The notes below the pieces were generated by a model, which was not told where the DNA came from, did not search any database, and saw only the letters and a list, made by a program, of their open reading frames with translations. The position numbers and the translations under genes are program-made. This document shows, one piece after another, positions 1 to 9,631 of a stretch of DNA of 64,000 nt. The first letter of the stretch is position 1. Every line of letters begins with the position of its first letter. The DNA lies in contig NZ_CP049074.1 in assembly GCF_013343295.1 (NCBI RefSeq), positions 1,345,501 through 1,409,500 of the forward strand. The letters run 5' to 3'. Source of the stretch: Metallosphaera tengchongensis. Its GTDB lineage: Archaea > Thermoproteota > Thermoprotei_A > Sulfolobales > Sulfolobaceae.

Positions 1-594
1 GAAGACGTGCTTAAATCTAGGGTTATATCCTGGCCCATAAAGCTCCTGGACTCGTCCCCCATAAGCGACGGTTCCTCCGCGGTCATATTTGCGTCGGAGG
101 AGAAGATAAGGGAGCTCAAAATAGATACCCCAGTTTGGATTGAGGCCATAGGTTATGGGAGCGATACCTCCTCCATTGCCAGAAGGGGGGAGTGGACCAG
201 CCTCAGAGCCTCGAGGGATGCGGCGGCCATGGCTTACTCTAGAAGCGGAAGGTCTCCCACTGAGATAGAGTACGCAACTGTTCATGACTGTTTTACCATT
301 GCTGAAATAATGGCTTACGAAGACCTAGGTTTCGCGGAGAGGGGCAAGGGCGCCTCTCTCTTAAGGGAAGGACAGACGGAGAAGGACGGTAGGGTAGCTG
401 TAAATCTCTTTGGTGGGTTGAAAGCAAAGGGTCATCCCTTAGGAGCCACTGGATTGGCGATGCTATATGAGGTAACTAAACAGTTAAGGGAGGAAGCGGG
501 CCCTGTTCAACACCAGTTCAAGAATTACGTAGCCCTTACCCACAACGTAGGGGGGACTGGACATTACGCGTACGTAACAGTCCTTTCAAGGTGA
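1..594 (+). CDS. SCPx-type thiolase (acetyl-CoA acetyltransferase family), C-terminal part
   Basis: The reading frame is open from base 1, so the N-terminal half with the nucleophilic cysteine lies outside the window. What remains matches residues of the complete thiolase at 12862-14052 almost segment by segment: the WP-KLLDSSP-(S/T)DG stretch, VHDCFTIAE (active-site region), KAKGHP-GATG and the terminal HNVGGTGHYAYVT. Members of this family condense or cleave acyl-CoAs and in archaea work with a DUF35 zinc-ribbon protein. One follows only 6 bases downstream (601-987), and a PaaK-like ligase and a hydroxyacyl-CoA dehydrogenase continue the operon. The physiological substrate cannot be told from sequence. 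Confidence 0.9.
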   Translation, partial: EDVLKSRVISWPIKLLDSSPISDGSSAVIFASEEKIRELKIDTPVWIEAIGYGSDTSSIARRGEWTSLRASRDAAAMAYSRSGRSPTEIEYATVHDCFTIAEIMAYEDLGFAERGKGASLLREGQTEKDGRVAVNLFGGLKAKGHPLGATGLAMLYEVTKQLREEAGPVQHQFKNYVALTHNVGGTGHYAYVTVLSR

Positions 595-600
595 TGTGAA

Positions 601-987
601 ATGGACGGAATACCCCTGGAGCTAAGGTATTCTCTCCCAGAGAAAGGATATGAGAGGTTCTGGGAGGGGTTAAAAAGGGGAGAAATATGGGCGACGAAGT
701 GCGATAAATGTGGAGTAGTGTACTACCCGCCCCAAGTTGACTGCACCAACTGCATGACAAAAACGGAATGGGTTAAACTGGGGAATAAAGGCAAGATCAT
801 GACCTACACTGTCGTGAAGGCGAAACCTCAAGGTTACGACAAATTGGAGGACTACGTCATAGGAATTGTGAAAACGGAGGAGGGAGTGGACTTGATGTGT
901 TGGATTAAAGGGAGACCGAAGGTAAATGATACCGTTACCTTAACCACAGATGGAATGAGAGTCATAGGTGAGACCAATGCTCTATGA
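601..987 (+). CDS. DUF35 zinc-ribbon/OB-fold protein, thiolase partner
   Basis: This 128-residue protein has a zinc ribbon with cysteines at about 34, 37, 48 and 51 (CDKC and CTNC), followed by an OB-fold segment with the typical YTVVKAKPQGY and YVIGIVKTEEG strands. Proteins of this family (DUF35/ChsH2-like) bind thiolases and, in the archaeal HMG-CoA complex, pass the acyl-CoA intermediate between enzymes. Its position directly after the thiolase supports the same scaffold or substrate-channelling role. The stop overlaps the start of the next gene. Compared with the homologue at 14049-14582 it lacks about 40 N-terminal residues, so it is the short form. Confidence 0.88.
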   Translation: MDGIPLELRYSLPEKGYERFWEGLKRGEIWATKCDKCGVVYYPPQVDCTNCMTKTEWVKLGNKGKIMTYTVVKAKPQGYDKLEDYVIGIVKTEEGVDLMCWIKGRPKVNDTVTLTTDGMRVIGETNAL

Positions 988-2263
988 CGAGACAGATCCC
1001 AGGGCTTTAACAAGAGAGGAGATAGAACAGGTTCAGTTATTTAGACTAAGGAGAGCCGTAAAGAGGGCTTACGAGTTTAGTCCGTTTTACAGGAAGCTCT
1101 TCAAGGAGAAGAACTTGACACCAGATGACGTTAAGACCAGGGAGGACTTGAGGAAGCTACCGTTTACCACTAAGGGAGATTTAAGGGAGAGGGGGTACCC
1201 CTACGGTGGAGAGTTCCTAACTGTCAACCTAGATGAAATAGTGGGCTGGCACATGACGAGTGGGACAACTGGCGTTCCCACAGTCGGAGCTTACACAGCA
1301 AATGACGTTGAGCTATGGGCTAATCTAGTAGCCAGGAGCCTGAGGACAGCTGGCGTATCCAGGAAGGACATAATCGCAAACATTTACGGATACGGTCTGT
1401 TCACTGGAGGTCTGGGATTGCACATAGGCGCCCAGAAGATAGGTGCTAAGGTGATACCCTGGAGCACAGGGAGGACTGAAGCCCTCGTGAAGACGCTAAA
1501 GGACTTCAAGGCAACGGTAATTACTGGAACTCCCTCATACGAGTTAGTAGTAGCTGAAAAGATTAGGGAAGCTGGACTTGACCCGGAAAGGGACCTGAAC
1601 TTGACCATAGCGGTTCCAGGGGCCGAGTCAATGACGCCGGAGATGTTGAGAAGGATCGAGAAGGAACTCTCCCTACTGAGTAGAGGGGGTGGAGCCAGGG
1701 AAATTTACGGGCTTACAGAGGCAATTGGCCCTGGGATGGCTCAGGAGTGTCCCCACGATTCCCATGAGTTCATGCACGTATGGACTGACCACTTTCTGGT
1801 AGAGATAATTGACCCTGAGACAGGAGAAAATGTTGACGAGGGAGAGGAAGGGGAAATGGTTTTCACCCACCTCACAAGAGAGGGAATGCCTCTCATCAGA
1901 TACAGGACCAGAGATCTAACCAAACTCGTGGAGAGCGACGACGATATACCCTACCCTAAGGTGGAGATAATGAAGGGCAGATCAGATGACGTCATATTTT
2001 ATAAAGGTGTCAAGTTGTACCCCACTGCAGTTAATGAAGTTTTAATGGGTTACCCTGAGGTGCTGGAGTACCAGATGGTCATAACTAAAGAACCGCAAAA
2101 ATTCCTCCTACTGGTAGAGACCAACAATCCGTCAGAGGATTTGAGGAGGAAGATAGTCACTGACATTAAGAACACGACGTTCGTTAACCCAGATGTCGAG
2201 TTCGTCAACCCCGGTACCTTGCCTAGATATGAGGGTAAGTCCAAAAGGGTGGTCCTAAAGTGA
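977..2263 (+). CDS. PaaK-like phenylacetate/aryl-CoA ligase family enzyme
   Basis: This adenylate-forming enzyme (about 428 residues) makes an acyl- or aryl-CoA with ATP. The P-loop motif TSGTTGVPT, the central YGLTEA motif and the RYRTRDLT segment place it in the PaaK branch, whose length (about 430) fits. I chose ATG 977 because a GGTGAG motif lies about six bases upstream; an in-frame GTG at 968 is possible. The gene overlaps the DUF35 gene before it by 11 bases and its TGA overlaps the GTG of the dehydrogenase after it, so translation is probably coupled. The substrate is unknown; neighbouring thiolase and dehydrogenase suggest an acid degraded by beta-oxidation-like steps. Confidence 0.85.
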   Translation: MLYDETDPRALTREEIEQVQLFRLRRAVKRAYEFSPFYRKLFKEKNLTPDDVKTREDLRKLPFTTKGDLRERGYPYGGEFLTVNLDEIVGWHMTSGTTGVPTVGAYTANDVELWANLVARSLRTAGVSRKDIIANIYGYGLFTGGLGLHIGAQKIGAKVIPWSTGRTEALVKTLKDFKATVITGTPSYELVVAEKIREAGLDPERDLNLTIAVPGAESMTPEMLRRIEKELSLLSRGGGAREIYGLTEAIGPGMAQECPHDSHEFMHVWTDHFLVEIIDPETGENVDEGEEGEMVFTHLTREGMPLIRYRTRDLTKLVESDDDIPYPKVEIMKGRSDDVIFYKGVKLYPTAVNEVLMGYPEVLEYQMVITKEPQKFLLLVETNNPSEDLRRKIVTDIKNTTFVNPDVEFVNPGTLPRYEGKSKRVVLK

Positions 2264-3267
2264 AGATCTTCATCCTAGGCTCAGGAGTAATGGGGAGCGG
2301 TATTGGACAAGTCTTTGCCATGGCTGGGCATGAGGTGACCTTGTACGATGTAAGGGAAGATGCACTTAAGAAAGGGATGGAGTCCATAGGATGGTCCTTA
2401 GGCAAGTTGGCGAGTAAGGGAGTGAACCCAGATGAGGTCATGAAGAGGATCAGTACCACGACGAACCTTCAGGAGGCTAAAGGGTCCTCTACCATAATAG
2501 AGGCAGTTTACGAAGACCTAAAGGTTAAGGGAGATGCCCTCAGGGCGGTATCGGCCCTCGAGAAGGACGCCGTAATAGGTAGCAACACCAGCTCTCTACC
2601 AATTACAGAGCTATCCCGTTATGTGGTGATCCCAGAGAGGTTTCTAGGAACTCACTTCTTCAATCCACCGGTCCTCATGAAGCTAGTTGAGGTCATTAAG
2701 GGGGATCTCACCTCAGAGGAAACCTTTAACCATACCGTATCATTGATGAACTCGTTGGGTAAGTACCCGCTCCCGGTCAGGAAGGACGTCTTCGGCTTCG
2801 TAGTTAACAGAATACTTTTCAGGCTCTTCACATCAGCGTGCAGCCTACTTGAGAGGTATTCACCCCAAGAGGTCGATTATGTAGCTATGAGGGAATTGGG
2901 CATGCCCATGGGCCTCTTCATGTTATTGGATTACACCGGATTAGACGTCAACTATTACATAACTAAGGAGGCGGAGAGGAGAGGCTTCCCGTTCAGGTGT
3001 TCAGTCCTGGAAGCCATGGTGAAAGCAGGTAAGTTGGGGAGGAAATCTAACCTAGGGTTCTACGACTGGAGTAAGGGGAGACCAGAGATTACAGCTAACG
3101 CAGGGCCAGACCCTAGGGAGCTATTACGTGACGCTCTAGCTGAGGTGAAATGGCTAGAGGACAATGGAGTGGCATCTAGAGATGAAATCGAGACTGGGGT
3201 GAAGCTAGGATTAGGGATTAGGGAGGGACTGGTCTACCTAGGAAGGAAGTTTAATATTGAGGTATAA
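2260..3267 (+). CDS. 3-hydroxyacyl-CoA dehydrogenase
   Basis: This 335-residue NAD-dependent dehydrogenase oxidises a (3S)-hydroxyacyl-CoA to the 3-oxoacyl-CoA. The N-terminus carries the Rossmann motif GSGVMGSGIGQ, followed by SNTSSLPI and the catalytic histidine segment THFFNPPVLMKLVEV. The C-terminal helical domain includes VNRILFRL. It is a single-domain version of the dehydrogenase half of the fusion at 20020-21972. The GTG start overlaps the TGA of the ligase gene, and it closes the operon with the partial thiolase, DUF35 and PaaK-like ligase. An A/T-rich region of 89 bases separates it from the next gene. Confidence 0.92.
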   Translation: MKIFILGSGVMGSGIGQVFAMAGHEVTLYDVREDALKKGMESIGWSLGKLASKGVNPDEVMKRISTTTNLQEAKGSSTIIEAVYEDLKVKGDALRAVSALEKDAVIGSNTSSLPITELSRYVVIPERFLGTHFFNPPVLMKLVEVIKGDLTSEETFNHTVSLMNSLGKYPLPVRKDVFGFVVNRILFRLFTSACSLLERYSPQEVDYVAMRELGMPMGLFMLLDYTGLDVNYYITKEAERRGFPFRCSVLEAMVKAGKLGRKSNLGFYDWSKGRPEITANAGPDPRELLRDALAEVKWLEDNGVASRDEIETGVKLGLGIREGLVYLGRKFNIEV

Positions 3268-3356
3268 ACTATCATTTTATTTATTTAAAAAAATTTAGAA
3301 ATCTAAATGTATGTTTAAAAAATAAAAATTTAAGTCTTAGACTAGATGTAGTATCC

Positions 3357-3920
3357 ATGAGGTTGGTAATATCCTGTATGGACAGGAGGTTAAACCACTT
3401 CCTTGAAAAAGAGTACAACGATGGTAAAACCACTTTCGTAAGGAATGCTGGAGCAAATATCGGTTCGTTAAAGGAGACCCTCAGGTTGCTAAAGGAGGCA
3501 GAGGAGATCGTGATACTTCCCCACACCGACTGCGGGGCCATGGGGGTAGTGGAAAAGGCATTGAGAGGGGAGACCTTACCTAATTTGTTGAAACCACTGA
3601 TTACACCCTTTCAGAACCTGAGGGTATCCAACAGGGCCGAGTTAGAGACCTTAAACACTAGGGTTCAAGAGGAGTTGGCCAGGAAGGTCACTAAGGCAAG
3701 GGTGAGCTCAAGGCTGATAAGGACTGAGGAACTGAATGCCCCCGCTAGCTCAGATAATTTAGCTATAGTCACAGCACCGTCTACCAGGAGATACTCAGAG
3801 TTCATCCCCCAAGATTTTATCTATAGAACCTTCGTAATACAAAACCTAGGAGATGATGGTGAGATAGACCAGTTCATTGCTAAGGAGTTCCTAAAGGTAA
3901 AAGAAGTGAGGAAGGTTTAA
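3357..3920 (+). CDS. Beta-carbonic-anhydrase-like zinc protein
   Basis: The 187-residue protein begins directly with the beta-carbonic anhydrase motif: C7-x-D9-x-R11 (SCMDRR), then VRNAGANI, then H56-x-x-C59 (PHTDCGAM). These would supply the Cys/His/Cys zinc ligands and the Asp-Arg pair. The reaction is probably CO2 hydration, but some Sulfolobales use the same fold as CS2 hydrolase, so activity is not certain. The C-terminal part (after residue 100) is less typical. An A/T-rich box (around 3320-3335) lies about 25-30 bases upstream of ATG 3357, indicating a nearly leaderless transcript of its own. A carbonic anhydrase would fit an autotroph fixing bicarbonate. Confidence 0.75.
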   Translation: MRLVISCMDRRLNHFLEKEYNDGKTTFVRNAGANIGSLKETLRLLKEAEEIVILPHTDCGAMGVVEKALRGETLPNLLKPLITPFQNLRVSNRAELETLNTRVQEELARKVTKARVSSRLIRTEELNAPASSDNLAIVTAPSTRRYSEFIPQDFIYRTFVIQNLGDDGEIDQFIAKEFLKVKEVRKV

Positions 3921-4284
3921 GACGGAAACTAGATGCTATTTTTGTATTTTGTTGTAAAGTGATGATTTTTCCACTTTCCCTCAAACGAATTACACGATCA
4001 AAGTATATACCATTTAATATCAAACTTTTAGATATCTAAGCTTATTAGATCTGAAAACCAAGTAGAAAGTTATGAGGGCTCTTTTATAAAACCCAACAAC
4101 ACTTCAAGGAGCGTTTGAGATCCTTTGGCTTTCTACCAACTCCTCTAGGGATTCCTGAGCGGAGTCATAATAAAATTGAATTTTATGGGAGTGGATAGAA
4201 CTGTTGTTCGCGCACTATAACATTAAGGGATATTTTATAATTATAAATAGTAGTTAAGCTTAAATTTAGATTCTCTTCCCTTTC
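3921..4284. other. Intergenic region with the permease promoter
   Basis: No gene was found in these 364 bases. An A/T-rich box (about 4255-4268, AAGCTTAAATTTAG) sits some 20-25 bases upstream of the permease ATG and is the probable promoter. An 8-base inverted repeat, GTAGAAAG at 4062-4069 and CTTTCTAC at 4129-4136, has no assigned role. Confidence 0.5.
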
Positions 4285-5880
4285 ATGGAAATGGAAGAGA
4301 AGAAGACCCTTTTCATAAGGGAGTCCTCCGGTTTAGTTAGAGAAGTAAGTCCTTGGTCTTCCATGTTCGCAACCTTCGGGCTTGTCACCGGAGGAGTTCC
4401 TATACTTATACTAACTTGGCTTTTTACAGCTCCTGGGGCAAATTGGCCCTTAGCGTTTCTCTTTACCTTACCACCTACGTTAGGCATGGCGTATCTATTT
4501 TACCTAGCGGGGATCGCGATGCCGAGAGCAGGTGGTGATTACGTGTTCAACAGCAGGGCAGTTAACCCGATCGTGGGTTTCGTGAACTACTTCGGACTTT
4601 TCGTGGGGTTCGGTCTATCCTTAGGTTACTACAGCTACCTAGGTGCTCAGTGGTTTGGGTACTTGTTCTCTGGACTTGGCTTAGCGTATGGAAACCAGGC
4701 GTTAATGAACCTGGGTAGCTGGTTCTCTGGAACTCAGGGGAGCATAATAGTGGGGGTTATAATTGTCGCCATATCCTCAGTCCTGGCTTCAGTTCCAAGA
4801 GCCCAGTGGAAGTTTGTGACAACAGCTGGCATAATTACTTTCCTGTCCACCTTGGTTATGTTCGTTGCTTTATACCAAATTCATCCCTCCCAGTTCGCAA
4901 CCGCCCTCTCAAGTTCTACAGGTATAAACGGAGCGTACCAAGAGGTAATAAATAACGCCGAGAGCAACGGACTGAAGTTTGGAGACCCAATATATGCCAC
5001 CTTTCTAGCTGCGCCAGTTATATGGTACTACTACACCTGGTATAACCTCCCACTATCCTGGAGTGGTGAGATGAAGAACGTGAGGAAGAACGTGCTCTAT
5101 GCCACCATAGTGTCAATCCTGATTATAGGCGCCTACTACACCCTGTTCACCTTCCTAAATGTCCACGCTTTCGGAGGGGAGTTCTTGACATCTTGGAGCT
5201 ACATCAGCAACCAGGGCCTCAATGATACGGTTTACTCTAACCTACAAAGCATCGGCGACTTCACACCTTACTTCGCGTTCCTGGTTACCCACAGCCTTCC
5301 CCTCTTCCTTATAATGTTCTTGGCACTTTGGCTCCCGAACTTCTACAGTAATCCTCCTCTCGTGACAGGTTTGGTAAGATATCTGTTTTCATGGTCGTTC
5401 GACAGGATAGCCCCGGAATGGTTAGCGGACGTCAACGAGAGGGTCAGAGCCCCAGTTAAAGCTACGCTACTAGTTTCTGTTCTGGGGGTTGTAGGACTAC
5501 TCCTTTATGCCTTCAACACGCCAGTATCCCTCGTAGATGTAACAGTGGTGTTTGAAATAGGTTACGGAGTGTTCGCGATTTCAGCTGCCCTTATGCCGTT
5601 TTTAAGAAGAAACGTTTATGAGACCTCTTTCCCTAGTAGGAGAAAGATCTTAGGGATTCCCGTCGTTACCTTAGTTGGATCCCTTGTCTTCGCCTTCGTG
5701 ATAGCCCTTTTGGTCTACACTTGGAATAACCCCGTGTTGTTGCCCATAAACGCTGAGACCATAGCTTCCCTAATAATTATATACGGTCTCGGTTTAGGGA
5801 TTTACTTAATCTCAAACTGGAGGGCAAAGAAAAAGGGATTGGACATTAACGTGTTATTCCAAGAGATACCACCAGAGTAG
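4285..5880 (+). CDS. APC-family amino acid permease
   Basis: A 531-residue integral membrane protein with about twelve hydrophobic segments. The first segment region ([18 protein letters not shown]) and the [20 protein letters not shown] stretch are typical of the APC superfamily (amino acid/polyamine/organocation carriers), where the small-residue break in helix 1 contacts the substrate amine. It ends with a charged cytoplasmic tail. The gene is flanked by intergenic regions on both sides and appears to be its own transcription unit; ATG 4285 is used, with a second in-frame ATG at 4291. Substrate not predictable; amino acid uptake is the family norm. Confidence 0.85.
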   Translation: MEMEEKKTLFIRESSGLVREVSPWSSMFATFGLVTGGVPILILTWLFTAPGANWPLAFLFTLPPTLGMAYLFYLAGIAMPRAGGDYVFNSRAVNPIVGFVNYFGLFVGFGLSLGYYSYLGAQWFGYLFSGLGLAYGNQALMNLGSWFSGTQGSIIVGVIIVAISSVLASVPRAQWKFVTTAGIITFLSTLVMFVALYQIHPSQFATALSSSTGINGAYQEVINNAESNGLKFGDPIYATFLAAPVIWYYYTWYNLPLSWSGEMKNVRKNVLYATIVSILIIGAYYTLFTFLNVHAFGGEFLTSWSYISNQGLNDTVYSNLQSIGDFTPYFAFLVTHSLPLFLIMFLALWLPNFYSNPPLVTGLVRYLFSWSFDRIAPEWLADVNERVRAPVKATLLVSVLGVVGLLLYAFNTPVSLVDVTVVFEIGYGVFAISAALMPFLRRNVYETSFPSRRKILGIPVVTLVGSLVFAFVIALLVYTWNNPVLLPINAETIASLIIIYGLGLGIYLISNWRAKKKGLDINVLFQEIPPE

Positions 5881-5940
5881 GAGGTCTAATAGGGTATTCG
5901 TGAAGCTAACCTTTATTTTTCAGCCTTTATATTCTCTAAT

Positions 5941-7557
5941 ATGAACTCTCCTAAATACGAGGGAGTGGACCAGTCAGGAGCTTGGTACTCTGTACTTACT
6001 CCGTTGATTTTTTTGGATAGGACCAAATATTTCAAGGATAAGACAGCGGTAGTATATAGGGACAGAAGATACAGCTACGAAAAGTTCTACGAGAACGTGA
6101 TGTTACAGGCCAACGCTTTCCTTAAGAGAGGTTTAAAGAGGGAGGACAAGGTATCTTTCGTTTCCCGGAACAGACCCGAGTTCCTGGAAGCTTTCTTTGG
6201 GGTTCCTTTCGCTGCAGGAGTCCTAGTACCTATAAACTTCAGGCTCTCCCCCAAGGAGATGGAGTACATCATTAACCACTCGGAGTCCAGATACGTCGTG
6301 GTTGACGAACCTTTCCTTAGTTCCCTCAATGAGGTAAGGGAGAGGATTAAGGCTGAGATCATCCTCTTGGAGGACGAGGAGAACCCCACTCTAAAGGAAA
6401 GTGATAGAAAGGACGTTATTACATATAAGGAACTTGTGAGGGATGGGTCTCCGAACAAACTCCCAATACCTGTTGAGGACGAATACTCCATGATAACCCT
6501 TTACTATACTTCAGGGACTACAGGTCTTCCCAAGGGTGTCATGCACCACCACAGGGGCGCATTCCTCAACGCTATGGCAGAGGCCCTTGAGCATCAGATG
6601 AGTATAAATTCCGCCTATCTCTGGACATTGCCAATGTTCCACGCTGCGGGTTGGGGTTTCCCTTGGGCTACGGTAGCTGTGGGGGCGACCAACGTCTGCC
6701 TGGATAAGGTCGATTATCCCCTCATTTACCAACTGATTGATAGAGAGAAGGTCACACACATGTGTGCTGCACCTACCGTATACGTGAACTTGGTTGATCA
6801 TATGAAGAGGAACGCGTTAAAGTTCAAGCGGAAAGTCCACATGGTTGTGGCTGGCGCCGCACCAGCTCCGGCTGTATTGAGGTCAGTGGAGGAAGTAGGA
6901 GGAGAGATGAGTCACGTATATGGTCTGACCGAGACTTACGGTCCACACTCAATCTGTGAGTGGAGGGACGAATGGAATGAACTACCTCTGGAGGAGAGGG
7001 CCAGACTAAAGGCCAGACAAGGCATCCCTTACGTGGGGTTTGAAATGGACGTATTTGACCCTGAGGGTAAACCGGTACCCTGGGACGGAAAAACAATAGG
7101 GGAGGTAGTCATGAGGGGACATAACGTCGCTTTGGGTTACTACAAGAACACGGAGAAAACCTTGGAGTCCTTTAGGGATGGGTGGTTCCACTCCGGAGAC
7201 GCAGCAGTTGTTCACCCTGACGGTTACATAGAGATAGTGGATAGGTTTAAGGATCTCATTAACACTGGAGGAGAGAAGGTATCCAGCCAGTTGGTCGAAA
7301 AGACTCTAATGGAGCTGGATGGGGTTAAGGCAGTGGCGGTCTATGGGACTCCAGATCCCAAATGGGGAGAAGTGGTCACTGCAAGGATAGAGCTCAAGGA
7401 CGGAGCAAGGTTGTCGGCAGAAGAGGTAATAGAGTTCTGCAAAAAGAGACTTGCCCACTTCGAGTGCCCCAAGATAGTGGAGTTTGGTACTATACCCATG
7501 ACAGCGACAGGAAAAATGCAGAAATACGTTCTAAGGAGAGAGGCCTCTAAGAAGTAG
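5941..7557 (+). CDS. Acyl-CoA synthetase (AMP-forming), candidate 4-hydroxybutyrate-CoA ligase
   Basis: This 538-residue adenylate-forming enzyme activates a carboxylic acid to its CoA thioester. It has the P-loop YYTSGTTGLPKGV, the adenine motif YGLTETYG, the hinge segment SGDAAVVHPDGYIEIVDRFKD and the catalytic lysine region TGKMQKYVLR near the C-terminus. Length and motifs fit medium-chain/short-chain acyl-CoA synthetases. From memory, M. sedula has two 4-hydroxybutyrate-CoA ligases (Msed_0394 and Msed_0406) on either side of the dehydrogenase/hydratase fusion gene. This gene and the one at 28159 stand in the same arrangement here, which makes them candidates; substrate assignment is inference. 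The 3' end overlaps the convergent peptidase gene by 11 bases. Confidence 0.85.
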   Translation: MNSPKYEGVDQSGAWYSVLTPLIFLDRTKYFKDKTAVVYRDRRYSYEKFYENVMLQANAFLKRGLKREDKVSFVSRNRPEFLEAFFGVPFAAGVLVPINFRLSPKEMEYIINHSESRYVVVDEPFLSSLNEVRERIKAEIILLEDEENPTLKESDRKDVITYKELVRDGSPNKLPIPVEDEYSMITLYYTSGTTGLPKGVMHHHRGAFLNAMAEALEHQMSINSAYLWTLPMFHAAGWGFPWATVAVGATNVCLDKVDYPLIYQLIDREKVTHMCAAPTVYVNLVDHMKRNALKFKRKVHMVVAGAAPAPAVLRSVEEVGGEMSHVYGLTETYGPHSICEWRDEWNELPLEERARLKARQGIPYVGFEMDVFDPEGKPVPWDGKTIGEVVMRGHNVALGYYKNTEKTLESFRDGWFHSGDAAVVHPDGYIEIVDRFKDLINTGGEKVSSQLVEKTLMELDGVKAVAVYGTPDPKWGEVVTARIELKDGARLSAEEVIEFCKKRLAHFECPKIVEFGTIPMTATGKMQKYVLRREASKK

Positions 7558-9316
7558 AGCTATCCCCCTTTTTTAGGTGCTCTTCAAACCACTCAAGTTT
7601 CTTACTCAGCCTATGAACCATGTTTTCTGGCTTCCCCTTCCTAGCGTGTTCGTGGCCCTCCCCAGGGTACCTGACCAATACGCTTTCAACGTTATTGGAC
7701 CTCAATGCAACATGAAACTGCTCAGCCTGCTCTACTGGACACCTGAAGTCGTCCTCCCCGTGAATGAGCATGATGGGAGTTTTGACCCTTTTCACGTAAT
7801 AGATGGGTGACATCTTAGTGAGCTTCTCAATGCTCTCTTCAGTCCATGGGTCCTCTATACCTGACTCTACGGCATTGAACCAAAAGCCTATGTCGCTGGT
7901 TCCGCACATGCTAACTAGGTTAGATATGCTCCTCTCACTTACGGCTGCAGAGAAGACGTCGGTCTGCGTTACGATCCAGTTGGTCATGAAGCCTCCGTAA
8001 GACCCTCCAGTGACACCGAACTTTCCGCTTAGATTAAACTGCTTCTTTGCGTCATTGAGGAACTGGAGGAGCTGCCTCATGTCCTCTCCACCCCAGTTCC
8101 CTACACATCTCCTCGCGAACTCTTCACCATACCCTTGACTACCTGCAGGGTTAGCGTAAAGGACGTTAAACCCTTGGGAGGCGAAGAACTGAAACTCCGT
8201 GAAGTAGGAGTAACCGTAGGCCATGTGTGGACCGCCGTGAATGAAGAGGATAGTTGGGTTGCCCTCTCCTGTGATTATACCCCATCCCTGTATTTCAGAT
8301 TTAACTTCCACTGGAGAAAACCCCTTTAGTTCTGGGTTAGGGTCATACACTCCCTCCTCGTGATAGAGGAGGGAAGGCTTCTCTGGAGTAGTCACGCTAT
8401 AAGCCAAGGAAACTCCGTCATAGTCGAAAAACCTCACAACATGATTTCCACTGGTCATCCTTTCCACCTTTCCGTCAACAATCCTAAAGAGGTTGGTAGA
8501 TCCACCTTCCTGGCCCATGGATATAACCTCATCGTTTACGTATACCACTCTGTCCTTAGATCCATCAAACACGTCCGTTAGCACGTATGAGCCACAAGTC
8601 TTTCCGCACATGTAGCTCTTTCCCTCCTCTGGAAATATGACCTCCTTAACTGCCCAAGGGGTCTTTCCCCTATTATGTCCTATATACACCACATCTCCCC
8701 TTAAGTTCATAGCTAGGGAGGAGACTAAGCCTTCCCCCGCCAGCCTTTTGGTGTCACCGTTGTTTACATCTAGCTCAAAGACTGACTGGATGTTCATTTC
8801 ATCGTCGGGTTCAGAGGTAGCTACCACCACTCTCTTTCCGTTTGTGGCGAAATCAGTTACGTCGAAGTCCCCACCTAAAACTTTCCTAAACTTATCCCTT
8901 TCCAACAGGTAAAGTGACGTTCTGGACCTTAGTAGACCTCTACCATCAAACCTGTACTTCCTCTTTCTCGTAACAAATGGGGCGTCCTTCTCCTTCACAA
9001 CCTCCTCGCCCAGAACGAGAATCCCCTTCTCATGCTTGTCGAACTTCATTATCTTTCCCATCTCAAGGACTTCCCTAGGTTCCCCATATATGCCCTGAGC
9101 TATTAGTTTCGCGGAGCTTTCGGTTTTAATGTAGTAAAGCTCGTCATTGATTATCTTTGGAGCGCTCTCCTTACCTTTGGTTATGGGCTTTTTCTCCAAG
9201 AAGATTGAGCTGAAGTAGGAGTTCCCTTGGATCCAGGTCTCCACATGAAATAGACCAAGCCTTTCTAACCTTATATCTGAAATTACTCTATATGAGTAGG
9301 CTTTTGAAGGTTCCAT
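7547..9316 (-). CDS. S9-family serine peptidase (acylaminoacyl-peptidase/prolyl oligopeptidase type)
   Basis: This 589-residue protein has an N-terminal half compatible with a beta-propeller and a C-terminal alpha/beta-hydrolase domain. The catalytic triad is visible: Ser about 439 in GGSYGGFM, Asp about 523 in HGEDDFRCP, His about 555 in GEGHEH. Family members cleave short or N-acylated peptides in the cytoplasm; the propeller excludes folded proteins. No signal peptide is seen. The last bases overlap the convergent acyl-CoA synthetase gene. There is no obvious operon partner. Confidence 0.88.
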   Translation of the reverse strand: MEPSKAYSYRVISDIRLERLGLFHVETWIQGNSYFSSIFLEKKPITKGKESAPKIINDELYYIKTESSAKLIAQGIYGEPREVLEMGKIMKFDKHEKGILVLGEEVVKEKDAPFVTRKRKYRFDGRGLLRSRTSLYLLERDKFRKVLGGDFDVTDFATNGKRVVVATSEPDDEMNIQSVFELDVNNGDTKRLAGEGLVSSLAMNLRGDVVYIGHNRGKTPWAVKEVIFPEEGKSYMCGKTCGSYVLTDVFDGSKDRVVYVNDEVISMGQEGGSTNLFRIVDGKVERMTSGNHVVRFFDYDGVSLAYSVTTPEKPSLLYHEEGVYDPNPELKGFSPVEVKSEIQGWGIITGEGNPTILFIHGGPHMAYGYSYFTEFQFFASQGFNVLYANPAGSQGYGEEFARRCVGNWGGEDMRQLLQFLNDAKKQFNLSGKFGVTGGSYGGFMTNWIVTQTDVFSAAVSERSISNLVSMCGTSDIGFWFNAVESGIEDPWTEESIEKLTKMSPIYYVKRVKTPIMLIHGEDDFRCPVEQAEQFHVALRSNNVESVLVRYPGEGHEHARKGKPENMVHRLSKKLEWFEEHLKKGDSSTS

Positions 9317-9631
9317 ATGGGGAAGGGTTATCCAGGATTTTAAAACTAAGCTAAGGTTGGGAAGAACTAGCTTGTTCTGAAGGACTGGAAGATGGAGATA
9401 CCATTACAGTAGACTTAGGTGGTCTGGTACCCAAGGCAGGCTAGGGATTTACATTGGTAATAAGTTCTACTTTCACATCCTCTATTGCTTGTTTAGAAAA
9501 ATAATTTTAGTTGTCTAAATGGTTTCACCCGAATTGAGTTGAAAGATGAAATCCCTGCTTTTCAGGTTGACTTTCAATGGTTAACATCATGAATTGGAAA
9601 AAGGTCCTCCTAGCGGGAAATGGATATCTAA
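9317..9631. other. Intergenic region, nothing recognised
   Basis: This stretch lies upstream of the peptidase gene (transcribed leftward) and downstream of the HExxH gene. It should hold the peptidase promoter next to 9317, but no strong TATA-like box stands out. A TTTAG/CTAAA inverted repeat around 9492-9520 is A/T-rich. No ORF of convincing composition was found. Confidence 0.3.

Noticed and set aside
3957-4053. C-box-like GTGATGA at 3957-3963 with a CTGA about 90 bases on
   Set aside because: Spacing is too long for a C/D sRNA, there is no C'/D' pair and no terminal stem.
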